From the NCBI GenBank assembly GCA_902781095.1, contig CACZHW010000012.1, forward strand, positions 20,222 to 84,221: a stretch of 64,000 bases of DNA, in the 5' to 3' direction. The notes below the pieces were generated by a model. The model saw only the letters and a list, made by a program, of their open reading frames with translations, was not told the DNA's origin and ran no database searches. Shown here piece after piece: positions 1-8,782 of this stretch. Each line of letters starts with the position of its first letter. Positions within the stretch are counted from its first letter, which is position 1. Source of the stretch: an uncultured Eubacteriales bacterium (lineage in GTDB: Bacteria; Bacillota; Clostridia; Christensenellales; Aristaeellaceae). A program made the translations under genes and the position numbers.

Positions 1-10
1 ATCCCGGTCA
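1..10 (-). CDS. Start of a gene leaving the window (partial)
   Basis: An ATG on the minus strand (complement of 8-10) lies seven bases after a strong AAAGGAGG ribosome site at about 19-26. Only three codons are inside the window, so the product cannot be named. It lies just downstream of the capA terminator, so it is probably a separate unit or reached by read-through. Confidence 0.5.
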
Positions 11-26
11 TGGTCTTTCCTCCTTT

Positions 27-50
27 GAAAAAGAGGCTGCCGCGGCAGCC
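27..50 (-). terminator. Terminator of the DMT-LCP-capA operon
   Basis: A 16-base perfect palindrome at 35-50 (GGCTGCCG/CGGCAGCC) is followed on the minus strand by a TCTTTTTC tract. This is a standard intrinsic terminator about ten bases after the capA stop codon. Confidence 0.75.
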
Positions 51-59
51 CCTTCTGTT

Positions 60-1250
60 TCATTGTCCGTACCGGGCGGCCCATTCCGTCGGGTAGTCCG
101 TAACCGCCGTGACGCCGAGCGACGCGTACTGCTTTTCAAACTTCCCGCCGAGCTCCAGCAGCCTGTCCACGACCTCCCGCGCGCCTTCAGCATCCTTCGG
201 CGTAGGCTTGAAGTCATTGACCTTCTCCTGGGAGGAGATGGAGCAGGGCACGATCCGGAAGCCTTCACTCCGGACGCTCCCATCCGGCAGGACGCGGAAG
301 CGCTGCTGGAAGATATAGGTGTCCATATCGTCCGGGCGGAGGTTCCCGGCAAAGGAGAAGTTGCCCAGCGAGTAGCAGATGAGCTTGCCGTTGTAAACCT
401 CAATGGGATTCATCCGGTGCGAGTGGTGCCCCAGCACCAGGTCCGCGCCCGCGTCGATCGTCGCGCGCCCGAGCGGCACCTGCCGCTCATTGGGCACGTA
501 GTCCTTCTCCTCGCCCCAGTGGTAGGAGACGACGACGATCGCGCAGTCGTGTGCGCGCAGCTCGTCGATATCCGCCGCAATGTGGTCGTAGATATAGGCG
601 TAATTGCCGTTGAACGTCTGGTAGGCCAGCATGCCGATGCGCACGCCCGTATCCGTGGTGTAAATGGCCGAACCGAGGTGGCCGCTGTAGAGGATGCCGG
701 CGCCGTCCAGCGCTGCGCACGTATCCGCGTAGCCTTTCTCTCCGTGATCCATCACGTGGTTGTTCTCCAGCGAAACCGCCTCCACGGAGGAGCCGGAGAG
801 CACCTGTACGTAGGACGGCGGCGCCGCGAAGCTGTAGGTGTTCTTCGTGGCGCTCTTCGTGTCCGTCAGCGTTCCCTCGAAGTTCACCAGTGTCAGGTCG
901 TCCGCCTCAAAGATCTCCCGGACGTTGGACAGCGGAAAATCCAGCCCCAGTGGTTCCTGCTCGAGCTGCTTGTCGAAGATGTTCTTTCCCTTCTTGCGCC
1001 TGTCCCCGCCGATCGTCACGTCGCCCGTCGCGGAGAGGGTCACGATGACCGAGCCGTCTTCCGTAAGGCGCCAGTCCGTGCCGTCCTCCCGCAGGTTCCA
1101 GGTATCCGCCGCCGGCAGCATGTCCGCGGCGGGCGGTTCCTCATCCCCGAACAGCGAAAGGTCCAGCTGTTCCGCAGCCGCCGCGCCGAAAAGCAGGGCC
1201 GCCACAAGGCTCCCTGCCCCCCATAGCTTTAAAAGCCGTTTTACCGTCAT
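60..1250 (-). CDS. CapA-family cell-wall/capsule metallophosphatase-like protein
   Basis: The 396-residue protein starts with a signal peptide (residues 1-25) and has the CapA/PgsA fold of the calcineurin-like phosphoesterase group. Visible motifs are GDVTIGGD near residue 76, NFEGTLTD near 125, NNHVMDHG near 168, and GHHSHR followed by YSLGNF in the C-terminal third. Family members act outside the membrane in poly-gamma-glutamate or other envelope polymer assembly; the substrate here is unknown. The start codon overlaps the stop of the upstream LCP gene by four bases (ATGA), with a GGAGGAG site just before it, so the two are translationally coupled. The pairing with an LCP ligase supports a role in attaching or processing a wall polymer (inference). 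Confidence 0.88.
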   Translation of the reverse strand: MTVKRLLKLWGAGSLVAALLFGAAAAEQLDLSLFGDEEPPAADMLPAADTWNLREDGTDWRLTEDGSVIVTLSATGDVTIGGDRRKKGKNIFDKQLEQEPLGLDFPLSNVREIFEADDLTLVNFEGTLTDTKSATKNTYSFAAPPSYVQVLSGSSVEAVSLENNHVMDHGEKGYADTCAALDGAGILYSGHLGSAIYTTDTGVRIGMLAYQTFNGNYAYIYDHIAADIDELRAHDCAIVVVSYHWGEEKDYVPNERQVPLGRATIDAGADLVLGHHSHRMNPIEVYNGKLICYSLGNFSFAGNLRPDDMDTYIFQQRFRVLPDGSVRSEGFRIVPCSISSQEKVNDFKPTPKDAEGAREVVDRLLELGGKFEKQYASLGVTAVTDYPTEWAARYGQ

Positions 1251-2116
1251 CGGTTCGTCTCCTCCGGGTTGGTATCCAGCAGCGCGTGAAACCGCTGCCG
1301 GTTGGTCCTCCACCGGACGTCCAGCACGGAGCCGTGCCCTTCCAGCGAGGTGTACGAGTAGGTGCCGTCCTGCGGCACGCGGAATTCCACGAAGTCCGCG
1401 CCGGACGCGATGAGCCCGTAGCCGCTCTTCATCGCGCCGAGGATGCCCGGGATGGAGAGGCTCATCTTCATGCCGGAGGACACGTCGTTGTAGATGCCCA
1501 CCAGCTCCAGCAGCGACAGGTCGCGGCACTTGGCCACCAGCTGCGCCACCACCTTGCGCTGGCGCTGCGTGCGGGAGAAATCGCCGGAGCCGGACTGCCT
1601 GTCCCGCATATACGCAAGGGCGATGCGCCCCGTCATGTGGACGAGGCCCGGCCCCTTGGGCATGTTTTCATCCTTGCCCAGCAAAATCTTGCGGATCGAG
1701 ATGTACTCGTTCTCGTCGATGACCAGGTCCACGCCGCCCAGCGCGTCGATGACCGGCTTCACGTGCTCGAAATTCACCAGCACGCAGCCCTCGATCGCGA
1801 TGTCCAGCTCCCGCGCAATGCACTCCGACAGCCCCTCGAAGCCGTAGTACTTGTACAGCAGGTTGGCCTTGGTCGGGGTCCCCCGGGGGCTGGTGATCAT
1901 GCTGTCCCGCAGGATGGAGGTCATGATGACGCGGTTGTACTGCTCATCCAGCGATAACAGGACGATGGTGTCCGTCCGGGCGTCGTCCACCACGCTGTCC
2001 GCGTAGCCGTCCTCCCCCAGCAGGAGATAGTGACGCACCCGCGTGTTTTCCGCCGCAGCCGCCGCAAAAGCCAGCGTAAGCAGCGCAAGCAGCAGTGCGC
2101 ACAGCCGTCTCTTCAT
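1247..2116 (-). CDS. LytR-CpsA-Psr (LCP) family cell-wall polymer ligase
   Basis: A 289-residue secreted or membrane-anchored protein with a hydrophobic signal segment at residues 3-22. The LCP domain shows DARTDTIVLLSLD, SILRDSMI, a DALGGVDL segment, and an arginine-rich RDRQSGSGDFSRTQRQR region, which in this family binds the pyrophosphate of lipid-linked polymers. LCP enzymes transfer teichoic acids or capsule to peptidoglycan outside the cell. Its ATG overlaps the TGA of the upstream transporter by one base (TGATG) and its own stop overlaps capA, so the three genes form one tight operon. Confidence 0.92.
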   Translation of the reverse strand: MKRRLCALLLALLTLAFAAAAAENTRVRHYLLLGEDGYADSVVDDARTDTIVLLSLDEQYNRVIMTSILRDSMITSPRGTPTKANLLYKYYGFEGLSECIARELDIAIEGCVLVNFEHVKPVIDALGGVDLVIDENEYISIRKILLGKDENMPKGPGLVHMTGRIALAYMRDRQSGSGDFSRTQRQRKVVAQLVAKCRDLSLLELVGIYNDVSSGMKMSLSIPGILGAMKSGYGLIASGADFVEFRVPQDGTYSYTSLEGHGSVLDVRWRTNRQRFHALLDTNPEETNR

Positions 2117-3012
2117 CACCGTCCACCTTCCTTTACGGGTTCTTTGCGGGGATGCACCGTCCCCGTCTCGCAGAGTACAAGCGCCAGAAAGATAAAAGCG
2201 AAGCCCGCGCCCATCGCGGGCGTGATCCGCTCCCCCAGGATGACGACCCCGGAGAGCGCGCCGAAAACCGATTCCATCGAGAGGATGAGCGCCGCATGCT
2301 CCCCCGGCGCCATGCTCTGCCCCAGGTTCTGCAGGCTCATGCCGATGGTGGTCGAGAAGACCGCCAGGTAGCCGATGCCCAGCACGGCGCCCCTGTCCAG
2401 GCGCACAGGCATCCCGCGCTCGAAGGCGAGGTGCCAGAAGAGCGCCGTCAGCGCACAGAAGGCGAACTGGAGAACGATGAGCGCGTACAGGTCCGTCCGC
2501 CGCTGGCAGCGCTCCACCGCGATGATGTGCGCCGCGTAAAACAGCCCGCACACGAGCGTGAGCGCGTCGCCCCTGTTCAGCCCGTCCTGCTCTCCTCCCA
2601 GCGAGAGCAGCGCGATGCCAAGCAGCATCAGGGCCGCCGCCGGCAGCACGCGCGTGCCGAGCCTGCGCCCGAAGAAGAGCCGCAGCGCCAGCGGCACAAA
2701 GAGAACGTAAGTCGTCGTCAGAAACGCGTTCTTGCCCGCCGTGGTCAGCGCGAGGCCCTCCGTCTGGACGAGGTACGCCATCGCCAGCAGAAAGCCGACC
2801 AACGCGCCCCTGCGGATGTCCGCAGCCTGCAATCCCCGCAGGTGTTTTCTGAAAAGCACCGCTGTGATAAGCGCTGCAATCAGGTGGCGGGTCATCACGA
2901 GAAGGCCCGGCGGAACGCTGTCCAGCGTGTCCTTGACGACCGCGAACGCCACGCCCCAGATGAGGGTCGTCAGCAGCAGCAGCCCGTCCGCGATTAAGGT
3001 CCGGCGCGTCAT
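2116..3012 (-). CDS. DMT-superfamily (EamA) transporter
   Basis: A 298-residue integral membrane protein with about ten hydrophobic segments and the two-fold EamA layout; the N-terminal TTLIWGVAFAVVKD and the second-half GVVILGERITP are typical. Such proteins export metabolites or drugs and the substrate cannot be told. The ATG at 3012 was chosen over upstream in-frame starts because GGAGGTGG lies eight bases before it. It is the first gene of the operon with the LCP and capA genes. Confidence 0.88.
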   Translation of the reverse strand: MTRRTLIADGLLLLTTLIWGVAFAVVKDTLDSVPPGLLVMTRHLIAALITAVLFRKHLRGLQAADIRRGALVGFLLAMAYLVQTEGLALTTAGKNAFLTTTYVLFVPLALRLFFGRRLGTRVLPAAALMLLGIALLSLGGEQDGLNRGDALTLVCGLFYAAHIIAVERCQRRTDLYALIVLQFAFCALTALFWHLAFERGMPVRLDRGAVLGIGYLAVFSTTIGMSLQNLGQSMAPGEHAALILSMESVFGALSGVVILGERITPAMGAGFAFIFLALVLCETGTVHPRKEPVKEGGR

Positions 3013-3039
3013 TCTCCACCTCCGCCCGATACTCGCCTG

Positions 3040-3045
3040 ATTATA
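3040..3045 (-). promoter_or_regulatory. -10 box for the DMT-LCP-capA operon
   Basis: A perfect TATAAT on the minus strand sits 28 bases before the DMT start codon. The -35 region is poor (TTTCCT at about 3063-3068), so only the -10 is well supported. Confidence 0.5.
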
Positions 3046-3075
3046 ACACACGCAGCCCGTTTAGGAAAGAAAGGC

Positions 3076-3104
3076 TTTACAGCTTGGTCAATTTAGTGTA
3101 TTAT
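3076..3104 (+). promoter_or_regulatory. Sigma-A promoter of the telA-like gene
   Basis: TTTACA at 3076-3081 and TATTAT at 3099-3104 are separated by 17 bases and precede the gene by about 80 bases. Confidence 0.65.
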
Positions 3105-3184
3105 CGTATACGGAATATTGTATGCATCCGACGTGAAATGCGATCGGACAGCCAAAAGGCATGATAGCAAAGGAGTGCATGGTT

Positions 3185-4507
3185 ATGGACATCAAAATTC
3201 CGAACCTGATTCTTCCCGGTGAGGAAGAGGCCAATGAAATCAAAGAAGAAGTAAAGAACGCGACGGAAGACGCCGCCCAGGCCGTCGCCGAGAAGGCGCA
3301 GGACGCGACCGACGCCGCCGTGTCCGCCGTGGAATCCGTTTCCGAGAACGTAAGCGCCGTCGCGGACCGCATCGCCGAGTCCGTGCAGAGCGTCGCCGCT
3401 GCGGTGCAGGAGGCGCCCGAGGCCAAGAAACTGGAAGCCGTGGACGAGGCGGACGACTCCCTGAACTTCAACAACCTCTCCCCTGAAGAGCAGGCTGCGG
3501 TCCTCGCCTTCGTGGAGCGCATCGACATCCATGACAGCGAAACCGTGCTGAAGTACGGCAACGCCGCGCAGGTCAAGATTTCCAAGTTCGCCGACCAGAT
3601 CCTGGAGGACGTAAAGACCAAAGACACCGGCGCCGTATCCGACATGCTGGCCAACCTGGTCACCGAGCTCAAGGGCTTCGACGTGGACGAGGGCAAGAAG
3701 GGCGGCATCCTTTCCGGCCTCAAGAATCTCTTTGACAAGAACAGCGGCAGCCTGACCGCCCTCAAGGCGAAGTTCGAGAAGGTCGAGACCAACATCACCG
3801 GCATCATCGACACCCTCAAGGGCCACCAGAGCCAGCTGATCTCCGACGCGCAGATGCTGGACGGCCTCTACGAGCAGAACGAGCAGTTCTATCATGAGCT
3901 GACCCTCTACATCATCGCCGGCGAGCTGAAGCTCAAGCACCTGCGCGAGGAGGAGCTCCCGCCGCTGCTGGCCAAGGCGCAGGAGACCGCCGATCCCGCC
4001 GATGCGCAGGTCGCCAACGACTTCGCGCAGCTCATCGACCGCTTTGACAAGCGCGTCTACGACCTCAAGCTGACCCGCATGGTCAGCGTGCAGATGGGCC
4101 CGCAGATCCGCCTCATGCAGACGAACGACAACGTCCTGGCGGAGCGCATCCAGTCCACCATCGTGAACACCATCCCGCTGTGGAAGAACCAGATGGTCAT
4201 CGCGCTGGGCATGGAGCACGCGGAGGAAGCGCTCAAGGCGCAGAAGGCCGTCACCGACATGACCAACGACCTGCTCAAGAGCAACGCGGAGCGCCTCAAG
4301 ACCGGCACCATCGAGACCGCCCGCGAGGCCGAGCGCGGCATCATCGACATGGAAACCATCCGCGTCGCCAACACCTCCCTCATCGAGACCCTCACCGAGG
4401 TGCAGAAGATCCAGCGCGAAGGCCAGCAGAAGCGTGCGGAAGCTTCCATCGAGCTGGGCCGCCTGGAGAAGGAACTGCGCGACAAGGTGCTGGAGATCGT
4501 CCAGTAA
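3185..4507 (+). CDS. TelA/toxic-anion-resistance family protein
   Basis: A 440-residue soluble protein. The N-terminal 90 residues are alanine-rich and amphipathic, followed by the long helical TelA domain, whose C-terminal half has the family-typical sequences MGPQIRLMQTNDN and TIPLWKNQMVIALG. TelA proteins were linked to tellurite or colicin resistance, but their biochemical role remains unclear; envelope stress is the usual suggestion. The ATG at 3185 is preferred over ATGs at 3161 and 3179 because AAAGGAG ends nine bases before it. It is monocistronic, with its own promoter and a strong terminator. Confidence 0.9.
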   Translation: MDIKIPNLILPGEEEANEIKEEVKNATEDAAQAVAEKAQDATDAAVSAVESVSENVSAVADRIAESVQSVAAAVQEAPEAKKLEAVDEADDSLNFNNLSPEEQAAVLAFVERIDIHDSETVLKYGNAAQVKISKFADQILEDVKTKDTGAVSDMLANLVTELKGFDVDEGKKGGILSGLKNLFDKNSGSLTALKAKFEKVETNITGIIDTLKGHQSQLISDAQMLDGLYEQNEQFYHELTLYIIAGELKLKHLREEELPPLLAKAQETADPADAQVANDFAQLIDRFDKRVYDLKLTRMVSVQMGPQIRLMQTNDNVLAERIQSTIVNTIPLWKNQMVIALGMEHAEEALKAQKAVTDMTNDLLKSNAERLKTGTIETAREAERGIIDMETIRVANTSLIETLTEVQKIQREGQQKRAEASIELGRLEKELRDKVLEIVQ

Positions 4508-4533
4508 TCCTCCCCCGTATCCCACATACTCTT

Positions 4534-4570
4534 GCGCCGGTGCGGCGAACGCCGCACCGGCGCTTTTTCT
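4534..4570 (+). terminator. Terminator of the telA-like gene
   Basis: A 13-bp perfect stem (4534-4546 with 4551-4563) with a GAAC loop is followed by TTTTT. Confidence 0.92.
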
Positions 4571-4578
4571 CTTTCCGC

Positions 4579-4606
4579 AAAAAAGCCGCCCCTCACAAGG
4601 CGGCTT
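4579..4606 (-). terminator. Terminator of the aminotransferase-OCD-eutH operon
   Basis: An AAGCCGCC/GGCGGCTT stem spans the eutH-like stop codon and is followed on the minus strand by TTTTTT. Confidence 0.85.
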
Positions 4607-5669
4607 CGTCTTTCATCGTCCGGGTCATCAGCAGCGCAAGGGCGCCGGCAGCCGCTGCGCCCGCAAGTTTGCCCGCCAGCAGCGCCCCCGCCGTCTCCGG
4701 CGAGCAGGCCACGGTAAAGGCGAGATGGGCCGTCAGCGCGGAGGCCGCCGACACGGAAAAAGCGGCGTTCACGATCTGTGCGCGCGGCTTCATCGATCCC
4801 AGCGCCGCAAGCCCCGGCGTTACGTTGATGGTGAGCAGCAGCAGGCCCGTGACCCCGTCGGCACCGATGCCCAGCCGCTCCCCCGCCAGGGCGAGCGGCC
4901 GCCTCAGCAGCCGCAAAAGCAGCCTGGCCGCGGGCAGGCTGCCCAGCAGCGTCACCCCGATGGCACAGACCACCTGCATGCTCTCCTCTACGGGCATCAG
5001 GCCGGGCAAAAGCCCGATCCCGCTGATGAAGCGGAAGGCGCCGAGCGCCAGCCCCACCGTCGCCAGCAGGCGCAGCAGCGCGGCAAACGCGCCGAACACG
5101 CGGACCGTTGCCTCCGGCGCAAACCGGAGGGCCAGCGTCAGCAGCAGCGCGGGAAGAAGAAGCGGCAGGCTCAGCCGGACCGTCCGCACGGCGCCGAGCC
5201 CCATCACCAGTCCGCCGGCGATGAGCCCGACGGGCAGCGCGGCCAGCCCGCAGAGGATGCCGCGCGAAAAGGCTTTCCTGCCCTCTCCCGTCATCATGCC
5301 CATCCCCGCCGGGATGGTGAAGCTGAGCGTGCAGCCCATCGTCGCGGTGACGAGGATGCCGAAGAAGCGGGCCGCCTCCGGGGAATCCGACAGCCTCTCC
5401 GCCATCTGCCAGCCGCCCATATCGATGGCCAGGATGCACGAGAGCACCCCCGGGTCGGCCCCGAGGGCGCGGCACAGCGGCGCCAGCGAGGAAGCCGCCC
5501 CGGCGAGCAGCGGCGACAGGCAGAGGATGCCGGCCATGGAGAGCCCCAGCGGGCCCAGCATCCGGAAGGCCTCCTCAAACGCCTCCCCCAGTCCGAACCG
5601 GTTGCCCAGCATGCGGTCCAGGCCGCCCAGCAGCGCGCTGGCCGCCATCGCAAGCAGCAGAATCCTCAT
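4593..5669 (-). CDS. EutH-like ethanolamine permease family protein
   Basis: A 358-residue, very hydrophobic protein with about ten membrane segments that matches the EutH family along its length, including DMGGWQMAERL, the TMGCTLSFTIPAGMG stretch and GLLLLTINVTPGL. EutH moves ethanolamine across the membrane. No eutBC lyase or microcompartment gene lies nearby. Instead it follows an ornithine cyclodeaminase and an aminotransferase, three bases after the cyclodeaminase stop, so the transported amine may differ (inference). The family call is firm; the substrate is not. Confidence 0.8.
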   Translation of the reverse strand: MRILLLAMAASALLGGLDRMLGNRFGLGEAFEEAFRMLGPLGLSMAGILCLSPLLAGAASSLAPLCRALGADPGVLSCILAIDMGGWQMAERLSDSPEAARFFGILVTATMGCTLSFTIPAGMGMMTGEGRKAFSRGILCGLAALPVGLIAGGLVMGLGAVRTVRLSLPLLLPALLLTLALRFAPEATVRVFGAFAALLRLLATVGLALGAFRFISGIGLLPGLMPVEESMQVVCAIGVTLLGSLPAARLLLRLLRRPLALAGERLGIGADGVTGLLLLTINVTPGLAALGSMKPRAQIVNAAFSVSAASALTAHLAFTVACSPETAGALLAGKLAGAAAAGALALLMTRTMKDEAAL

Positions 5670-5672
5670 CGG

Positions 5673-6761
5673 TCAGACCCCCAGACGCTCCGCCACGCGG
5701 ACGATGAAATCCTGCACGTTGGTGACGATCGCCCGGGAGGACAGGCTTCCCCTGTCGGAGAGCTTTCGCACCGCGAATTCGGAGACGTCCGCCACGTAAA
5801 AGTACACCTGGCGCACCCCTCCGTCCGCCGTCACGCGGTAAGAGGGAACCATGTTGCCCGCCGCGATGGAATGCAGCATGGTCGCCATGCAGATGACCGT
5901 CGTGGCCCGGCTGATTTCCGCACGCATGGCGTCCTGCGCCGCGTACACGTCAGCGATCACGCCCGGCAGCGGTCCGTCGTCCCGGATGGACCCGGCCAGG
6001 ACCAGGGGCACGCCCGCATCGTGGCACGCCCGGACGATGCCGTCTTGGATCCCCTCCCGCTCAAGAAAGGCCGGTATGCCGCCGCAGGCCCTCACGCGGT
6101 TGATCGTCTGCAGGTGGTGGTAGTGGCCGTTCGGCACGTTTTTCTGCGTATACACGTCCTGCCCCAGCGCCGTGCCCAGATACGCAGCCTCCAAATCGTG
6201 GGTCGCCAGCGCGTTCCCCGCCAGCACGGCGTGCGCGTACCCGCCCCGCACCAGGCGCGCGAACGCGTCCCTTGCGCCCCTGTCGAAGGCGAAGGCCGGC
6301 CCCATCACCCAGACGATGCGGCCGTGCCCGCGCTCGTAGCGCAGCAGGCTGCAGAGCTCGTCGTAGTCGCGGGTAAACGCCGTCTCCCGGGAACGGCTCT
6401 GCCGGAAGGCGAAACGCTCCGCAGCCTCCCCCGGCCCATCAAAGCCGCGGGTGTGCACGAGGATGCCCTCGCTCCCGTCCTCCGTCCGGCCGCAGATCAC
6501 CGCGTCCCCCTTCCGGAGGCGGCGGAACTCCGTAACCGCTATATCGTCCCCCGCCAGCACGGGCACGCAATCCATGCGGCTCTCCCCGGCCAGGCGCCAC
6601 CTGCCGCCGATTTTAAAGTACTCGGGCCAGATGCTCATGGCGTGGAAGCCCTCCGGCGCCACACCGTCCGCCGGCGCGGGACAGACTGCCGCATCCGGCG
6701 CCGAGCGCAGCGCCGGCGCATCAAAGTCAGGCGCCTGATAGGGCCTCAGTGAAAAATCCAT
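5673..6761 (-). CDS. Archaeal-type ornithine cyclodeaminase (TIGR00300/LOR-SDH C-domain family)
   Basis: A 362-residue protein matching the TIGR00300 family, the NAD-dependent ornithine cyclodeaminase also found as the C-terminal part of cyanobacterial AgrE. Hallmarks are AVLAGNALATHD, PNGHYHHLQTINRVR, LAGSIRDDGPLP, DAMRAEI and ATMLHSIAAGN in the C-terminal half. The known reaction is ornithine to proline plus ammonia. It is unrelated to the usual mu-crystallin-type bacterial enzyme. The start has a GGGAGGG site. It sits between an aminotransferase (22-base gap) and an EutH-like permease (3-base gap), suggesting a small amine or amino-acid catabolic operon. Confidence 0.82.
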   Translation of the reverse strand: MDFSLRPYQAPDFDAPALRSAPDAAVCPAPADGVAPEGFHAMSIWPEYFKIGGRWRLAGESRMDCVPVLAGDDIAVTEFRRLRKGDAVICGRTEDGSEGILVHTRGFDGPGEAAERFAFRQSRSRETAFTRDYDELCSLLRYERGHGRIVWVMGPAFAFDRGARDAFARLVRGGYAHAVLAGNALATHDLEAAYLGTALGQDVYTQKNVPNGHYHHLQTINRVRACGGIPAFLEREGIQDGIVRACHDAGVPLVLAGSIRDDGPLPGVIADVYAAQDAMRAEISRATTVICMATMLHSIAAGNMVPSYRVTADGGVRQVYFYVADVSEFAVRKLSDRGSLSSRAIVTNVQDFIVRVAERLGV

Positions 6762-6783
6762 CCGTCTTCCCTCCCGGCTGCCG

Positions 6784-7953
6784 TCACGCTTTTTTCAGGA
6801 TGCCGCTCTCGTCAATCGCGCGCACCGCTTTTTTCAGTTCCTCCGGCGGCAGCACCAGCGCGAAGCGGACGTACCCCTCCCCCAGCGGCCCGAAGCCGGA
6901 GCCCGGCGTGCACACGACGCCCGCGCGCTCCATCAGCGCCAGGCAGAATTCCGCGCTCGTCGCGTACCCGTCCGGGATCTTCGTGTAGACGAACATGCTG
7001 CCCGCATTTCTCGGCGTCTCCCAGCCGATCGAAGACAGGCCGTCGCACAGTGCGTTGCGCCGCGCCTCGTAGTCGTCGCGCTGGCGCAGCACGGGCTCCC
7101 GGGGCTCCCGCAGCGCGGCGACCGCAGCCTTCTGCAGCGGCAGGAACATGCCGAAATCGATCTGGCTGCGCAGCTTGCGGAAGGCCGCGACGACGTCCCT
7201 GCGGCCGATGAGGAAGCTGATGCGCGCGCCCGTCAGGTTGAAGCTCTTGGAGAGGCTGAAAAACTCGCAGCCCACCTCCGCCGCCCCCTCGTAGGATAGG
7301 AAGGAGCCGCCCTCCAGGCCGTCGTAGAGGATGTCGCTGTACGCGTTGTCGTGCAGGATCAGGATGTCCCAGTGCTTCGCAAAGTCGATGATCTCCCTGT
7401 AGACCTCCGGCGTGCCGACGCTGCCCATGGGGTTGGACGGCAGGGAGACGACCATGTACTTCGCCCTGCGGGCAACCTCCTCCGGGATGTCGGAAACCCG
7501 CGGCAGAAAGCCTGTCTCCGCCGTCATCGGGTAGTACCAGGGCTCCGCGCCCGCCATCATCGCCCCCGCGATGAAAACCGGATAGCACGGGGAGGGCAGC
7601 AGCACGGTGTCCCCCTCGTCGCACAGGACCAGGCCGATGTGTCCGATGCCCTCCTGCGAGCCGTAGCAGGAGGCGACCTGGTCCGGCGTGATCGCAACGC
7701 CGAACCGCCGCGCGTAATAAGCGCACACGGCCTCCAGCAGTTCGTCCGTATCCCGCAGCGCGTACTTCCAGTTGTCCGGGTCCATCGCTGCCTCCGCCAG
7801 GGCCTTCCGCACCGCCAGCGGCGGCACAAAATCCGGCGTGCCGATGCTGAGGTTGTACAGCTTTTTTCCCTCGCGCTCCAGCGCGCGCTTGCGCTCGTCC
7901 AGCGCAAGGAAAACCTCGTCCCCGAAGCGCTGCATCCGTCTGCTGAATTCCAT
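6784..7953 (-). CDS. Class I/II PLP-dependent aminotransferase
   Basis: A 389-residue fold-type I aminotransferase. It shows the substrate-side NLSIGTPDFVPP near residue 34, YGSQEG in the PLP-phosphate region, PSNPMG, HDNAYSDI with the PLP-binding Asp/Tyr, and the Schiff-base lysine in LSKSFNLTGARISF. Closest in style to the LL-diaminopimelate/alanine aminotransferase group, but the amino donor cannot be assigned. First gene of the operon with ornithine cyclodeaminase and the EutH-like permease; the start has GGAGGG at a good distance. Confidence 0.9.
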   Translation of the reverse strand: MEFSRRMQRFGDEVFLALDERKRALEREGKKLYNLSIGTPDFVPPLAVRKALAEAAMDPDNWKYALRDTDELLEAVCAYYARRFGVAITPDQVASCYGSQEGIGHIGLVLCDEGDTVLLPSPCYPVFIAGAMMAGAEPWYYPMTAETGFLPRVSDIPEEVARRAKYMVVSLPSNPMGSVGTPEVYREIIDFAKHWDILILHDNAYSDILYDGLEGGSFLSYEGAAEVGCEFFSLSKSFNLTGARISFLIGRRDVVAAFRKLRSQIDFGMFLPLQKAAVAALREPREPVLRQRDDYEARRNALCDGLSSIGWETPRNAGSMFVYTKIPDGYATSAEFCLALMERAGVVCTPGSGFGPLGEGYVRFALVLPPEELKKAVRAIDESGILKKA

Positions 7954-7982
7954 ATCGATCCCTCCACCGTAAGATATCGCCT

Positions 7983-7988
7983 ATTATA
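7983..7988 (-). promoter_or_regulatory. -10 box of the aminotransferase operon
   Basis: A perfect TATAAT on the minus strand, 29 bases before the aminotransferase ATG. The matching -35 hexamer (TTTTCG) is weak. Confidence 0.5.
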
Positions 7989-8041
7989 GCAGAACACGCC
8001 CTCCGCGAAAAGCTTTTTCCCCGTTCCGGCGCCTCCGCGGC

Positions 8042-8070
8042 TTGACAAGCGTTCCCGCGCGCTGTATCTT
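8042..8070 (+). promoter_or_regulatory. Sigma-A promoter of the rpiB-like gene
   Basis: TTGACA at 8042-8047, a 17-base spacer and TATCTT at 8065-8070. Confidence 0.8.
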
Positions 8071-8123
8071 AGGGAACAGCGGTTTATTCCGCCCGACAGC
8101 GATTCATTTAAGGAGGAACATCC

Positions 8124-8762
8124 ATGCGTATTGCACTCATCAACGAGAACAGCCAGGCTGCCAAGAACGCGCAGATCGAGAACGCGCTGAAGACCGTCGT
8201 GGAGCCAATGGGCCACACCGTGGACAACTACGGCATGTACGGCACCGAAGGCGAGCCCAGCCTCACCTACGTTCAGAACGGCATCCTCGCCGCCATCCTG
8301 CTCAACTCCGGCGCGGCCGATTACGTCGTCACCGGCTGCGGCACCGGCGAAGGCGCCATGCTGGCCCTGAACAGCTTCCCGGGCGTCATCTGCGGCCACG
8401 TGGTCGATCCGTCCGACGGCTTCATGTTCGCCCAGATCAACGACGGCAACGCCGTGGCGATGCCCTTTGCCAAGGGCTACGGCTGGGGCGGCGACCTCAA
8501 CCTGCAGTATGTCTTCGAGAAGCTCTTCGGCTTTGGCAGCGGCAACGGCTACCCGGCGGACCGCGTCGTGCCCGAGCAGCGCAACAAGAAGATCCTGGAC
8601 GCTGTCCGTCTCAACAACTTCAAGGATCTGATCACCTGCCTCAAGGGCCTGGATCCCGATCTCGTGCGCGGCGCCGTCGCCGGCCCCCGCTTTGCGGAGC
8701 TCTTCTTCGCAAACGCCAAGGACCAGGCGATCATCGATTACGTGAAGTCCGTCCTCGGCTGA
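8124..8762 (+). CDS. RpiB/LacA/LacB-family sugar-phosphate isomerase
   Basis: A 212-residue protein with the RpiB fold: GMYGTEGEP in the N-terminal part and a Cys-containing GCGTGEGAMLALNSFPG loop that aligns with the catalytic and phosphate-binding loop of ribose-5-phosphate isomerase B. The family interconverts aldose and ketose phosphates. It is longer than typical RpiB (about 150 residues), with an extra C-terminal helical region, so the sugar may not be ribose 5-phosphate. AAGGAGG precedes the ATG; it has its own promoter and terminator. Confidence 0.85.
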   Translation: MRIALINENSQAAKNAQIENALKTVVEPMGHTVDNYGMYGTEGEPSLTYVQNGILAAILLNSGAADYVVTGCGTGEGAMLALNSFPGVICGHVVDPSDGFMFAQINDGNAVAMPFAKGYGWGGDLNLQYVFEKLFGFGSGNGYPADRVVPEQRNKKILDAVRLNNFKDLITCLKGLDPDLVRGAVAGPRFAELFFANAKDQAIIDYVKSVLG

Positions 8763-8782
8763 TTTTCACCCGCATAACAAAG

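Noticed and set aside
60..1226. Long plus-strand frames opposite capA and LCP
   Set aside because: They are frames opposite GC-rich coding sequence, Arg/Pro-rich and without ribosome sites or recognisable domains; the same holds for many long frames opposite glgA, gudD, tctA and the IDH gene.
3101..4525. Long minus-strand frame opposite the telA-like gene
   Set aside because: It is a His/Leu/Gly-rich antisense shadow of the telA-like coding region with no family resemblance.
4593..5669. Ethanolamine utilisation microcompartment locus
   Set aside because: Only the EutH-like gene is present; no shell proteins, eutBC or eutDE were seen.
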